A DNA stretch of 33,902 nucleotides from an uncultured beta proteobacterium (GTDB taxonomy: Bacteria > Pseudomonadota > Gammaproteobacteria > Burkholderiales > Burkholderiaceae_C), in contig CAIPGC010000118.1 in NCBI GenBank assembly GCA_903864505.1, positions 1 to 33,902 on the forward strand, read 5' to 3'. The position numbers and the translations under genes were made by a program. The notes below the pieces were generated by a model. The model saw only the letters and a list, made by a program, of their open reading frames with translations, made no database searches and was not told the DNA's origin. Each line of letters opens with the position of its first letter. Positions within the stretch are counted from its first letter, which is position 1. Shown one piece after another: positions 24,146 to 32,633 of this stretch.

Positions 24146-25608
24146 GAATTGCCGCCTTGTGTCTGGGAACCGCGAGGTGTATCCAAGCGTCCGTACGCGT
24201 CCTCAATCCGAACTATGTCATCTTCTCCGAGGTAGGCACCCGACTGCACCTCAATGATCTCCAGCGGTACTTTTCCAGGGTTCGCCAGGCGATGCACCTG
24301 ACCCAGCGGAATATAGGTGCTTTGATTTTCCGAGAGCAGGATCACCTTATCGCCATTGGTGACCTCGGCGGTACCACTAACGACAATCCAATGCTCGGCG
24401 CGATGGTGGTGCTTTTGCAGACTGAGTCGTGCGCCAGGCTTGACCACGATGCGCTTGACCTGAAAGCGCGCGCCCGCATCCACACTGTCGTACGCCCCCC
24501 AAGGGCGAGCCACGCGCCGATGGTGCTGCGCTTGCGAAACACCTTGTGCTTCCAGTTGCGCGACGACCGCCTTGACTTGTTCGGCTTGCGCGGCATCAGC
24601 CACGAGAAGCGCATCGGCGGTATCGATGATCAGGAGGTTGGCAGTCCCCAATGCCACAACGGGACGATGGGGTGCATGAATATAGGTTCGACTGGCATTA
24701 AGTACATGCCCTTGGCCATAGATACGGTTTCCCTGGCTGTCCGCTTCGCTGAGTTCGGCCACGGCGTTCCAACTACCCACATCGCTCCAGGCTGCCGCAA
24801 ACGGGAGCACTGCCACGTTGCCGGCTTTCTCCATGAGAGCGAAATCAATGCTCTCCGAACGGCACGCGCCAAAAGCACTGGCATCAAGACGGCGAAATTC
24901 TCCGTCCGCGATCTGCCCGGCCACCGCCTGGCGGCAACTGGCCAGTATGTCGGGTGCGTGGGTTTGTAATGCGGCAAGCAAAACGCTGGCCCGTATCAGG
25001 AAGATGCCTGCGTTCCAGAAATACCCACCTTCCAGCAACATCGCCTGCGCGCGCGTGGCATCGGGTTTTTCGACAAATCGCTGAACGGCATGGGCTTGCC
25101 CCAGTCCATCCAACACCGTACCCTGCTGGATGTAACCGTACGCAGTACTGGGAGAAGTGGGCTGTACGCCAAACGTGACAATCAAGCCCGATTGCGCAGC
25201 CTTTACCCCGGCCCGAATGGTCGCTGCAAAAGCCGCAGAATCAGGAATGTGATGATCTGCTGGCAAGAACAGTAGTAGCGCGTTGGCCGGCGCATTCAGT
25301 GCGGCCGCGGCCATGGCCGCGGCCGTGTTGCGTGCCATCGGTTCGAGCAGGATAGTGGGATGCACTTCGGCGGAAATGGCACACTCTTGCACCAGAAAGC
25401 GATGGTCCTCGCCCGCCACGATCAGAGGTTGCTTACCCAACAATGCGGCGCGCTCCAGAGTGAGTTGAAGCAGGCTCTTTCCCTGCACCAGTGGCACAAA
25501 TTGTTTGGGTAGCGCTTTGCGCGAAAGGGGCCACAAACGCGTACCACTGCCGCCACACATGATGACTGGCACGATGGACTCTGGATCTAATGGCTCTGTT
25601 GGCTGCAT
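24142..25608 (-). CDS. manC: Mannose-1-phosphate guanylyltransferase/mannose-6-phosphate isomerase
   Basis: Bifunctional type II PMI-GMP enzyme (ManC/CpsB/AlgA family, 488 aa) producing GDP-mannose for surface polysaccharide. The N-terminal domain has CGGSGTRLWPLSR, the conserved lysine in PKQFVPL, FLPADHHI and FVEKP. The C-terminal cupin domain (about 370-475) carries RPWGAYDSVD, QKHHHRAEHWIVVSGTA with the zinc-binding histidines, and the final YLGEDDIVRIEDAYGR, the hallmark of the fused isomerase. It is the first gene of a minus-strand unit with the second nucleotidyltransferase and the hydrolase, and diverges from pilB across a 189-nt gap. I see no clear promoter consensus there. Confidence 0.95.
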   Translation of the reverse strand: MQPTEPLDPESIVPVIMCGGSGTRLWPLSRKALPKQFVPLVQGKSLLQLTLERAALLGKQPLIVAGEDHRFLVQECAISAEVHPTILLEPMARNTAAAMAAAALNAPANALLLFLPADHHIPDSAAFAATIRAGVKAAQSGLIVTFGVQPTSPSTAYGYIQQGTVLDGLGQAHAVQRFVEKPDATRAQAMLLEGGYFWNAGIFLIRASVLLAALQTHAPDILASCRQAVAGQIADGEFRRLDASAFGACRSESIDFALMEKAGNVAVLPFAAAWSDVGSWNAVAELSEADSQGNRIYGQGHVLNASRTYIHAPHRPVVALGTANLLIIDTADALLVADAAQAEQVKAVVAQLEAQGVSQAQHHRRVARPWGAYDSVDAGARFQVKRIVVKPGARLSLQKHHHRAEHWIVVSGTAEVTNGDKVILLSENQSTYIPLGQVHRLANPGKVPLEIIEVQSGAYLGEDDIVRIEDAYGRLDTPRGSQTQGGNS

Positions 25609-25797
25609 AACACAATTCTCTGTTCCCGAATAACGTCAAGGCTATCACAAGGGGCGCGCAGGGCGCTGCGACCCGCGAGGCGTGCTAAGCTATTGAAAAG
25701 TAGTCGTTGGGGCATCGCGTATGGCTTTAGATTTACTTTGCTTCTGCAATCGGCGATGATGCACTGAAATTTCGTGAAACCTCAAATGTCTTAGTCC

Positions 25798-27531
25798 ATG
25801 GCAGCCACTGATACTATCCAACGTGATTCTCCGGCAATTGCGCTTCCGGGGCTGGGCCGTGCCCTTGTTGCGGCGGGCAAAGTGGGGCAAAAGTCCGCTG
25901 AGGAGACCTACAAGAAGGCCCTTGCGAGCAAGAACAGTTTCATTGCCGAATTGGTCGGCTCTGGTGCCGTTTCTGCTTCTGACCTCGCCCATACCTTGTC
26001 GGCTGCCTATGCCGCTCCACTGCTGGACCTGGATGCCATAGACACGCAGCGACTGCCTAAAGGTCTGCTCGATGGAAAAATTTGCGCTGCCTTCCGCGTG
26101 GTGGTGCTAAGTAAGCGAAACAATCGTTTGTTGGTAGCCACCGCCGACCCGTCAGACCAGGCAGCAGCGGAGAAGATCAAGTTTTCAACCCAGATGGGTG
26201 TCGACTGGGTCATTGCCGAATTCGACAAGCTGACCAAACTGGTGGAGACACATTCGACCACCGCCACCGAAGCGATGGAAGACATCATCGGTGCCGACTT
26301 CGAGTTTGATGCCAATGCCGCTGATTCCGCCTCGGATAGCGCGCAGGCGAATGTTGCGGAGGTGGAAGACGCGCCGGTGGTGCGATTCCTGCACAAGATG
26401 CTGATGGACGCATTCAGCATGCGTGCATCCGACCTACACTTTGAACCCTACGAGCACACTTATCGGGTCCGGTTTCGCATTGACGGCGAGTTGCGGGAAA
26501 TCGCCTCTCCACCTGTGGCGATCAAGGACAAACTGGCATCCCGTATCAAGGTGATCTCCCGCATGGACATCTCGGAGAAGCGGGTGCCTCAAGATGGAAG
26601 GATGAAGCTCAAGGTTGGCCCGGATCGGGTGATCGATTTTCGCGTGAGCACCTTGCCAACGCTTTTTGGCGAAAAGATCGTGATCCGCATTCTGGATCCG
26701 AGCAGCGCCAAGTTGGGCATTGATGCGCTGGGGTACGAACCAGAAGAAAAGGAACGACTGCTCAAAGCCATAGGTCGACCCTACGGCATGATCTTGGTGA
26801 CTGGACCCACTGGTTCGGGCAAGACCGTATCGCTATACACCTGCCTGAATCTGCTGAACCAGCCCGATGTCAACATTGCCACCGCAGAAGATCCATCCGA
26901 AATCAACCTCCCCGGCGTCAATCAGGTAAACGTGAACGAGAAATCCGGGTTGACATTCGCTGCGGCCTTGCGTTCCTTCCTGCGCCAGGACCCCGACATC
27001 ATCATGGTGGGGGAGATTCGCGATCTGGAGACTGCCGATATTTCGATCAAGGCTGCCCAAACGGGTCACCTGGTGTTATCAACCGTGCACACCAACGATG
27101 CCCCATCCACCTTAACGCGCCTGCGCAACATGGGAATTGCGCCGTTCAATATTGCGTCCAGCGTAATTTTGATTACTGCGCAAAGACTGGCCAGAAGACT
27201 TTGCTCCAGTTGCAAAGCCCCTGTCGAGATTCCCCGCGAGGCCATGCTGACGGCTGGCTTCAAGGAGTCGGATCTGGATGGGAAATGGAAAACCTACCAC
27301 CCTGTTGGCTGCTCCATGTGTAACAACGGGTACAAGGGGCGTGTCGGCATATACCAGGTGATGCCGGTAAGCGATGCCATCCAACGCATCATCCTGCGGG
27401 ATGGAAGTGCCATGGACATTGCTGAGCAGGCCGAACTGGAGGGGGTACGGTCTTTGCGGCAATCGGGGTTGAGCAAGGTAAAGCAAGGTCTGACTTCCTT
27501 GGAAGAAGTACTTGCTGTGACCAACGATTAA
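25798..27531 (+). CDS. pilB: Type IV pilus assembly ATPase PilB
   Basis: Hexameric cytoplasmic ATPase (577 aa) that drives extension of type IV pili. After a MshEN-like N-terminal domain (about 1-150) come the core motifs: Walker A GPTGSGKT with Lys342, the Asp box in EDPSEINLPGVNQV, Walker B PDIIMVGEIRD, and the His box TGHLVLSTVHTNDA. A zinc-binding site is formed by Cys469, Cys472, Cys505 and Cys508, standard for PilB. The start ATG 25798 lacks an obvious Shine-Dalgarno site, but the sequence from there on fits betaproteobacterial PilB. It is first in pilBCD; pilA is not in the window. Confidence 0.96.
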   Translation: MAATDTIQRDSPAIALPGLGRALVAAGKVGQKSAEETYKKALASKNSFIAELVGSGAVSASDLAHTLSAAYAAPLLDLDAIDTQRLPKGLLDGKICAAFRVVVLSKRNNRLLVATADPSDQAAAEKIKFSTQMGVDWVIAEFDKLTKLVETHSTTATEAMEDIIGADFEFDANAADSASDSAQANVAEVEDAPVVRFLHKMLMDAFSMRASDLHFEPYEHTYRVRFRIDGELREIASPPVAIKDKLASRIKVISRMDISEKRVPQDGRMKLKVGPDRVIDFRVSTLPTLFGEKIVIRILDPSSAKLGIDALGYEPEEKERLLKAIGRPYGMILVTGPTGSGKTVSLYTCLNLLNQPDVNIATAEDPSEINLPGVNQVNVNEKSGLTFAAALRSFLRQDPDIIMVGEIRDLETADISIKAAQTGHLVLSTVHTNDAPSTLTRLRNMGIAPFNIASSVILITAQRLARRLCSSCKAPVEIPREAMLTAGFKESDLDGKWKTYHPVGCSMCNNGYKGRVGIYQVMPVSDAIQRIILRDGSAMDIAEQAELEGVRSLRQSGLSKVKQGLTSLEEVLAVTND

Positions 27532-27550
27532 GTGGGAGATATATAGCTCT

Positions 27551-28768
27551 ATGGCAACTGCGAAAAATACCGGAACCAAAGAGGCCGTTTACGAGTGGGA
27601 AGGCAAGGATCGCAACGGCAAGCAGGTCCGGGGGGAAATTCGTGCGGCCGGAGAGAATCAGGTCAAGTCGACTCTTCGACGCCAGGGTGTTACGCCGACC
27701 AAGATCAAGAAGCGCCGTATGCGTTCTGGCAAGTCCATCAAGCCGAAGGATTTGGCCATCTTCACACGACAACTAGCCACCATGATGAAGGCCGGAGTGC
27801 CTCTGCTGCAAGCTTTCGATATTGTGGGACGCGGCAACCCCAACCCCAGTGTGACCAAATTGCTCAACGACATTCGGACTGACGTTGAAACGGGCACTTC
27901 CTTGAGCACTGCATTTCGCAAATTTCCGCTGTACTTCGACAACCTTTACTGCAACTTGGTGGAAGCTGGCGAGCAGGCCGGTATTCTGGACCAGTTGCTG
28001 GATCGTCTGGCGGTCTACATGGAAAAGACCGAAGCCATCAAATCAAAAATCAAATCGGCCCTGATGTACCCCGTTACGGTGCTGATCGTCGCATTCGTGG
28101 TGGTCGCGGTGATTATGATTTTCGTGATCCCGTCATTTAAACAGGTGTTCACATCATTCGGCGGCGAGTTACCTGCGCCCACGCTCATCGTCATCGCCAT
28201 GAGCGAGTTTTTCATCAAGTTCTGGTACCTGATTTTTGGCGGAATTTTTGGCGGCGTTTATTTCTTCATGCAGGCTTGGCAACGAAACAAGAAGATGCAG
28301 CAGGTGATGGACCGCATCATGCTTAAACTGCCGATTTTCGGTGTCTTGGTGGAAAAGTCCTGCATTGCCCGCTGGACGCGCACGCTCTCAACCATGTTTG
28401 CCGCGGGCGTTCCTCTCGTGGAAGCATTGGATTCGGTGGGTGGCGCGGCTGGCAACAGTGTTTTTGAGGATGCAACCATCAAGATTCAGCAAGAGGTCTC
28501 CACCGGCACCGCGTTGACCGCGGCTATGACCAACGCCAACCTGTTCCCTTCAATGGTGTTGCAGATGTGCGCGATCGGGGAAGAGTCTGGCTCCGTCGAC
28601 CATATGTTGGGCAAGGCTGCTGACTTCTTCGAGGCCGAAGTGGACGACATGGTGGCAGGTATTTCCAGCCTGATGGAGCCCATCATCATCGTGATTTTGG
28701 GAACCGTCATCGGTGGCATCGTGGTTGCCATGTACCTGCCCATCTTCAAGCTCGGCCAGGTCGTTTGA
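27551..28768 (+). CDS. pilC: Type IV pilus inner-membrane platform protein PilC
   Basis: Polytopic platform protein (405 aa) that couples PilB and the retraction ATPase to pilin insertion. It has two GSPII_F domains, each introduced by a cytoplasmic helix bundle (FTRQLATMMKAGVPLLQAF and WTRTLSTMFAAGVPLVEAL), and three clear membrane segments: about 173-198, 217-238 and 375-400. The N-terminal 50 residues are basic, as usual. It starts 19 nt after pilB, with GGGAG upstream, and its stop shares one base with the pilD ATG (TGATG). Confidence 0.96.
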   Translation: MATAKNTGTKEAVYEWEGKDRNGKQVRGEIRAAGENQVKSTLRRQGVTPTKIKKRRMRSGKSIKPKDLAIFTRQLATMMKAGVPLLQAFDIVGRGNPNPSVTKLLNDIRTDVETGTSLSTAFRKFPLYFDNLYCNLVEAGEQAGILDQLLDRLAVYMEKTEAIKSKIKSALMYPVTVLIVAFVVVAVIMIFVIPSFKQVFTSFGGELPAPTLIVIAMSEFFIKFWYLIFGGIFGGVYFFMQAWQRNKKMQQVMDRIMLKLPIFGVLVEKSCIARWTRTLSTMFAAGVPLVEALDSVGGAAGNSVFEDATIKIQQEVSTGTALTAAMTNANLFPSMVLQMCAIGEESGSVDHMLGKAADFFEAEVDDMVAGISSLMEPIIIVILGTVIGGIVVAMYLPIFKLGQVV

Positions 28769-29613
28769 TGCAGTTGGATGTGCGAGGGTTTGAGGCCGCC
28801 ATTGTCGGTTTTCTTGGCTTGCTGGTTGGAAGTTTTCTCAACGTTGTGATTTACCGTTTGCCCAAGATGCTGGAGCGGCAATGGACGGCGGAGTGCGCCG
28901 AGATGGCGGCCACGGATCTTCCAGCCGATGCACCGTTTAACCTCATGGTGCCCCGCTCGCGCTGCCCCCACTGCAGCCACCAGATTCGCTGGTACGAAAA
29001 CATTCCCGTCTTGAGCTATCTCAGTTTGCGCGGACGTTGTTCCGCGTGCCATGCCCCTATCGGTCTGCGTTACCCGCTCGTCGAACTTAGCATCGGTGCA
29101 TTGTTTTTCTTCTGCGTTTGGCAATGGGGCGCCAACGCCACAGGGTTGGCGTGGTGCGCATTTTCGGCGACGTTGCTGGCATTGGCAATGATCGACTGGG
29201 ATACCACCCTGCTCCCTGATGACTTGACGCTACCTTTACTTTGGTTTGGACTGGTCGCGGCGGCCCTCCAGTGGACGGCCGTGGGATTGAATTCGGCACT
29301 CTGGGGGGCAGTTGCGGGATATCTGTCCTTGTGGTCGGTGTATTGGGCCTTCAAAATCATCACCGGCAAGGAAGGCATGGGCTACGGCGACTTTAAACTT
29401 TTTGCCGCCCTAGGGGCATGGTTTGGCTGGCAGTCCCTGATTCCCATGATCCTGATGGCATCCATCATTGGTGCCGTCGTGGGAATTGCCATGAAGTTCA
29501 GTACCGGTCTGCGTGAAGGTGGCTACGTGCCCTTCGGCCCCTTCCTGGCCGGCGCAGGACTAGCCACTTTGGTAGCTGGACCGACTGCCATGCGCCAGTT
29601 CATTGGGCTTTGA
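28768..29613 (+). CDS. pilD: Prepilin peptidase/N-methyltransferase PilD
   Basis: Inner-membrane aspartyl protease that removes the leader from prepilins and methylates the new N-terminus (281 aa). The cytoplasmic loop carries the two CxxC pairs expected of the bifunctional form, Cys66/Cys69 and Cys91/Cys94. The catalytic aspartates are Asp143 (MIDWDTTLLPDD) and Asp208 in the GYGD motif. There are about seven to eight hydrophobic helices. I chose ATG 28768, which shares a base with the pilC stop; a TTG one codon earlier is less likely. The gene leads directly into coaE. Confidence 0.96.
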   Translation: MQLDVRGFEAAIVGFLGLLVGSFLNVVIYRLPKMLERQWTAECAEMAATDLPADAPFNLMVPRSRCPHCSHQIRWYENIPVLSYLSLRGRCSACHAPIGLRYPLVELSIGALFFFCVWQWGANATGLAWCAFSATLLALAMIDWDTTLLPDDLTLPLLWFGLVAAALQWTAVGLNSALWGAVAGYLSLWSVYWAFKIITGKEGMGYGDFKLFAALGAWFGWQSLIPMILMASIIGAVVGIAMKFSTGLREGGYVPFGPFLAGAGLATLVAGPTAMRQFIGL

Positions 29614-29615
29614 AC

Positions 29616-30224
29616 GTGGCACAAGCGCTTCGACTTGGCCTGACAGGAGGCATCGGCAGCGGTAAAAGCACCGTTGCCGGCATACTGGCATCAATGGGAG
29701 CGCTGGTCGTTGATGCAGACGCGATCTCGCGAGCAACAACGGCGCCGAACGGTGATGCGATTGAAGCACTGGAAGCCGCGTTCGGGCCAGAGTTAATAAC
29801 CCCCGCGCGCGCTTTGGACCGTGAAAGAATGCGCGCCTTGGCATTTTCTGACCCTGCAGCCAAAGCGCGGCTCGAAAGCATTGTGCATCCGCTGGTGCGA
29901 CAGGCAATTGGGCGGCAAACGCAGGAAGCCGAGCTTGCAGGTGCCCACTGTATTGTCTTTGACATTCCGCTTCTGGTTGAGTCCCAACATTGGCGCAAAA
30001 CCTTGCAGCGCATTTTGATTGTCGACTGCAAAGAAGAGACACAAATTGCGCGCGTTACTGCTCGCAGCGGGATGGACGCAGCTAGCGTCAAGAAAATTAT
30101 GGAGGCGCAAGCCAACCGCACCTTCCGGCTAAAAGCTGCCGACTGGGTCTTGTCCAACGAGGGCATCTTGCTGGAGACGCTTGAACGGGAAGTGCGCCAA
30201 TTGGGCTTACTGTTCGGGCTATGA
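29616..30224 (+). CDS. coaE: Dephospho-CoA kinase CoaE
   Basis: Last step of coenzyme A synthesis: phosphorylation of the 3'-hydroxyl of dephospho-CoA. The 202-aa protein begins MAQALRLGLTGGIGSGKST, with the P-loop GGIGSGKS near residues 11-18, DADAISR shortly after, and the lid segment VTARSGMDA. The length is normal. No ATG is available: GTG at 29616 and TTG at 29610 (overlapping the pilD stop) both fit, and neither has a clear Shine-Dalgarno site, so translation is probably coupled to pilD. The pilD-coaE-zapD-yacG order is common in proteobacteria. Confidence 0.94.
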   Translation: MAQALRLGLTGGIGSGKSTVAGILASMGALVVDADAISRATTAPNGDAIEALEAAFGPELITPARALDRERMRALAFSDPAAKARLESIVHPLVRQAIGRQTQEAELAGAHCIVFDIPLLVESQHWRKTLQRILIVDCKEETQIARVTARSGMDAASVKKIMEAQANRTFRLKAADWVLSNEGILLETLEREVRQLGLLFGL

Positions 30225-30246
30225 TCCGGGCACTGGAAAAATCAGC

Positions 30247-31002
30247 GTGATCCTTTACGAATACCCCTTTAACGAACGAATTCGCACCTATTTGCGACTT
30301 GAGCACCTGTTTCTGCGGCTCGCCGAACTTATGTCCCGCGAGCAAGCGGTGGACCACCATTTTGCCCTTACCACGATTTTTGAAGTCATGGACGTAGGCG
30401 CGCGCGCGGACCTGAAATCTGACGTGCTCAAAGACCTGGAAAAACAGAAGCAAGCGCTCAATGCCTACCGAGGCAACCCCGCCATTGCAGAAAGTGTGCT
30501 GGACAAGGTCATCGACCAACTGGAATCATGCTTCTCCGCGCTCAACGGTCAACCCGGCAAAGCCGGACAATCCCTCACCGAAAACGACTGGCTGATGAGT
30601 ATTCGCAGTCGCGTCGGTATTCCTGGTGGAACATGCGAGTTCGATTTACCCGCCTATTTTTCGTGGCAGCACCGTAGCCCGGATGCGCGACGAATGGACT
30701 TGCAGCGGTGGGCATCTACGCTCGCACCTTTGGCCGAGTCGATTCATCTGCTGCTCAAGTTGTTGCGTGACTCAGGAGCACCCCAGAAGGTCATTGCGAT
30801 CGGGGGACAGTTTCAACAAAACCTGCCTCAGGGCCGCACTTTCCAGTTGCTGCGCCTAGCACTCGACCCCGCGTTGGGGCTGGTGCCGGAAATCAGCGGA
30901 AACCGACTCATGGTTTCAATCCGGATGATGCGCCATGAAGACGACGACCGCCTACACACCAGTGCCGATGACGGCGCCTTTGAACTCGCCCTGTGCTCCT
31001 GA
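30247..31002 (+). CDS. zapD: Cell division protein ZapD
   Basis: Cytoplasmic FtsZ-associated protein (DUF1342/YacF family, 251 aa) that bundles FtsZ filaments at the division ring. The start is GTG 30247, giving the conserved opening ILYEYPFNERIRTYLRLEHLF. The ATG 22 codons upstream would lie inside coaE and adds unrelated residues. FDLPAYFSWQH and the C-terminal GRTFQLLRL strand are recognisable. A GGAAAAA run upstream may serve as ribosome binding site. It sits 22 nt after coaE. Confidence 0.93.
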   Translation: MILYEYPFNERIRTYLRLEHLFLRLAELMSREQAVDHHFALTTIFEVMDVGARADLKSDVLKDLEKQKQALNAYRGNPAIAESVLDKVIDQLESCFSALNGQPGKAGQSLTENDWLMSIRSRVGIPGGTCEFDLPAYFSWQHRSPDARRMDLQRWASTLAPLAESIHLLLKLLRDSGAPQKVIAIGGQFQQNLPQGRTFQLLRLALDPALGLVPEISGNRLMVSIRMMRHEDDDRLHTSADDGAFELALCS

Positions 31003-31020
31003 TGGACATCGAGAGTGCCG

Positions 31021-31227
31021 ATGAAGCCGATAGACCCGGACCCGAAAATCGTGACCTGCCCAACCTGCGGTGGAGACAGCGTTTACGCCCTCTCAAATCC
31101 CCATCGTCCATTTTGCAGTGGGCGTTGCAAAAATATTGATTTCGGGGCCTGGGCCACGGAGGGATTTCGGGTTCCAACTGATGCCCCTGCAGCAGACCTG
31201 CCGTTTGACGAAGCCAAGCTTCAATAG
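31021..31227 (+). CDS. yacG: DNA gyrase inhibitor YacG (zinc-binding)
   Basis: Small zinc protein (68 aa) that in E. coli binds GyrB and blocks DNA binding by gyrase. The zinc ligands are Cys13, Cys16, Cys32 and Cys36, with the exact CX2CX15CX3C spacing, followed by the IDFGAWATEGFRVP helix typical of the family. ATG 31021 is preceded by GAGAG at 31011-31015; a GTG two codons upstream is also in frame. It is the last gene of the pilBCD-coaE-zapD-yacG run and ends 24 nt before the convergent Nudix gene, with no terminator I can see. Confidence 0.93.
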   Translation: MKPIDPDPKIVTCPTCGGDSVYALSNPHRPFCSGRCKNIDFGAWATEGFRVPTDAPAADLPFDEAKLQ

Positions 31228-31251
31228 AGCGGACAGAACGGCAGAAACGCG

Positions 31252-31743
31252 CTACCGGATTGCGGGAACCGCTACAAAATGTGTAGCACCCTGGTAGCCT
31301 CGCTCCTCTGCAAGCCATTGCAGGACCGGCACCGTTCCCGGCAACACTGGCTGCACCGCCACCGGAAGAAGTTCCCACGAAAAACCTTGCAACTCGCGCA
31401 TTTCCAAGGCTCCTGACCAGGCCAGGACCTTGCAGAAATGCAGGCGAACCAGTGCGTGGGGGTAGTCCATCATTTCCACTTTCCAGGAAATGGACTGCTC
31501 CACTTCGATTCCGAGTTCCTCATGTAATTCGCGTCGCAAGGCCTGCTTAACAGTTTCGCCCGCTTCCAGTTTTCCGCCAGGAAACTCCCAATAACCGGCA
31601 TAGACCTTGCCCGGCGGTCGCGAGGTCAGCAGAAAGTGGCCGTCCGATGCGACGAGCACTCCCACCGCAACATCAACCACGGTCCGAAGATTGTGCGAAG
31701 GGCGCTCAATGTGCGGGTCTGCAACGCGCAATGGCACGGTCAT
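31252..31743 (-). CDS. Nudix hydrolase, MutT-like (8-oxo-dGTP diphosphatase)
   Basis: Nudix-family pyrophosphatase of 163 aa, probably removing 8-oxo-dGTP from the nucleotide pool. The Nudix box is complete: Gly57, Glu63, Arg71-Glu72, Glu75-Glu76 and Gly78. Its surroundings (VAVGVLV, LLTSRPPGKVYAGYWEFPGGK) match MutT. The first 20 residues precede the domain and are not conserved. The ATG overlaps the stop of the upstream ATPase gene (ATGA). MutT function is inferred from domain and genomic position (mutT near argJ and yacG is common in Burkholderiales). Confidence 0.88.
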   Translation of the reverse strand: MTVPLRVADPHIERPSHNLRTVVDVAVGVLVASDGHFLLTSRPPGKVYAGYWEFPGGKLEAGETVKQALRRELHEELGIEVEQSISWKVEMMDYPHALVRLHFCKVLAWSGALEMRELQGFSWELLPVAVQPVLPGTVPVLQWLAEERGYQGATHFVAVPAIR

Positions 31744-32618
31744 GGCACCGCCGGTTGCCTACCCGCAAAGTCACGCGCAAACTGCAACGCCACGCGACCG
31801 CTGCGTGATCCTCGTTCCAGCGCCCAAACCAGAGCCTCAGGACGTGCGGCCGTAACCCTTGAAGCTTCAACTCCGAGCGCCAGAAGCCACTGTGCAACGA
31901 TTTGCAAATATTCTTCCTGATTGAACGGGTAGAAGCTGACCCACAAGCCGAACCGTTCGGAAAGCGATATTTTTTCTTCCACCACCTCTCCCGGATGAAC
32001 CTCACCATCGTCGGTATGGGTGTAGCTGAGGTTCTCTGCCATGTACTCCGGCAACAGGTGACGTCGATTGCTGGTGGCATATACGAGGACGTTGTTGGTG
32101 GGTGCTGCTACCGAGCCATCCAGCACCGACTTCAAAGCCTTGTAACCAGGTTCGCCGTCTTCAAAACTAAGGTCATCACAAAAGACGATGAATTTTTCGG
32201 GGCGCTGCGCCACCAGGTCCACCAGGTCTGGCAAATCCACCAGATCGGCTTTATCCACCTCGATCAGACGCAGCCCCCGTACGGCATACGCATGCAGAAC
32301 GGCACGGATCAACGATGACTTTCCTGTACCTCTTGCTCCGGTAAGCAATACGTTGTTGGCAGGCAATCCGTCGACAAACTGCTCGGTGTTGCGCCGGATC
32401 TTGTCCTTCTGAATATCGATTTCCTTCAAGTCATCGAGATGAATGGCGCCAATGTGGCGCACCGGAGCAATGACCCCCTGCCCTGCTCGGCTGCGGCGGT
32501 AGCGAAAGGCAATGGAGGCGCTCCAGTCCGGCCGCTGCAAGCCGTGTGGAAGCGCCGCTTCCACGCGCTCCATCAACTGTTCTGCACGGGCCAAAAAGTC
32601 TGTCCACTGCGAATTCAT
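31740..32618 (-). CDS. DUF815-family AAA ATPase
   Basis: Predicted P-loop ATPase (292 aa) of the DUF815 group, whose biological role is unknown. Walker A is LLTGARGTGKSSLI with Lys100, Walker B FIVFCDDLSFE, and a sensor-like LVYATSNRRHLLPEY follows. The C-terminal half contains the conserved SLSERFGLWVSFYPFNQEEYL segment. The gene starts 15 nt after argJ and its stop overlaps the Nudix gene, so argJ-ATPase-mutT form one minus-strand unit. The arrangement is widespread in Burkholderiales, but no pathway link to arginine or nucleotide pool cleaning is evident. Confidence 0.88.
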   Translation of the reverse strand: MNSQWTDFLARAEQLMERVEAALPHGLQRPDWSASIAFRYRRSRAGQGVIAPVRHIGAIHLDDLKEIDIQKDKIRRNTEQFVDGLPANNVLLTGARGTGKSSLIRAVLHAYAVRGLRLIEVDKADLVDLPDLVDLVAQRPEKFIVFCDDLSFEDGEPGYKALKSVLDGSVAAPTNNVLVYATSNRRHLLPEYMAENLSYTHTDDGEVHPGEVVEEKISLSERFGLWVSFYPFNQEEYLQIVAQWLLALGVEASRVTAARPEALVWALERGSRSGRVALQFARDFAGRQPAVP

Positions 32619-32633
32619 AGAATGACGACGCTT

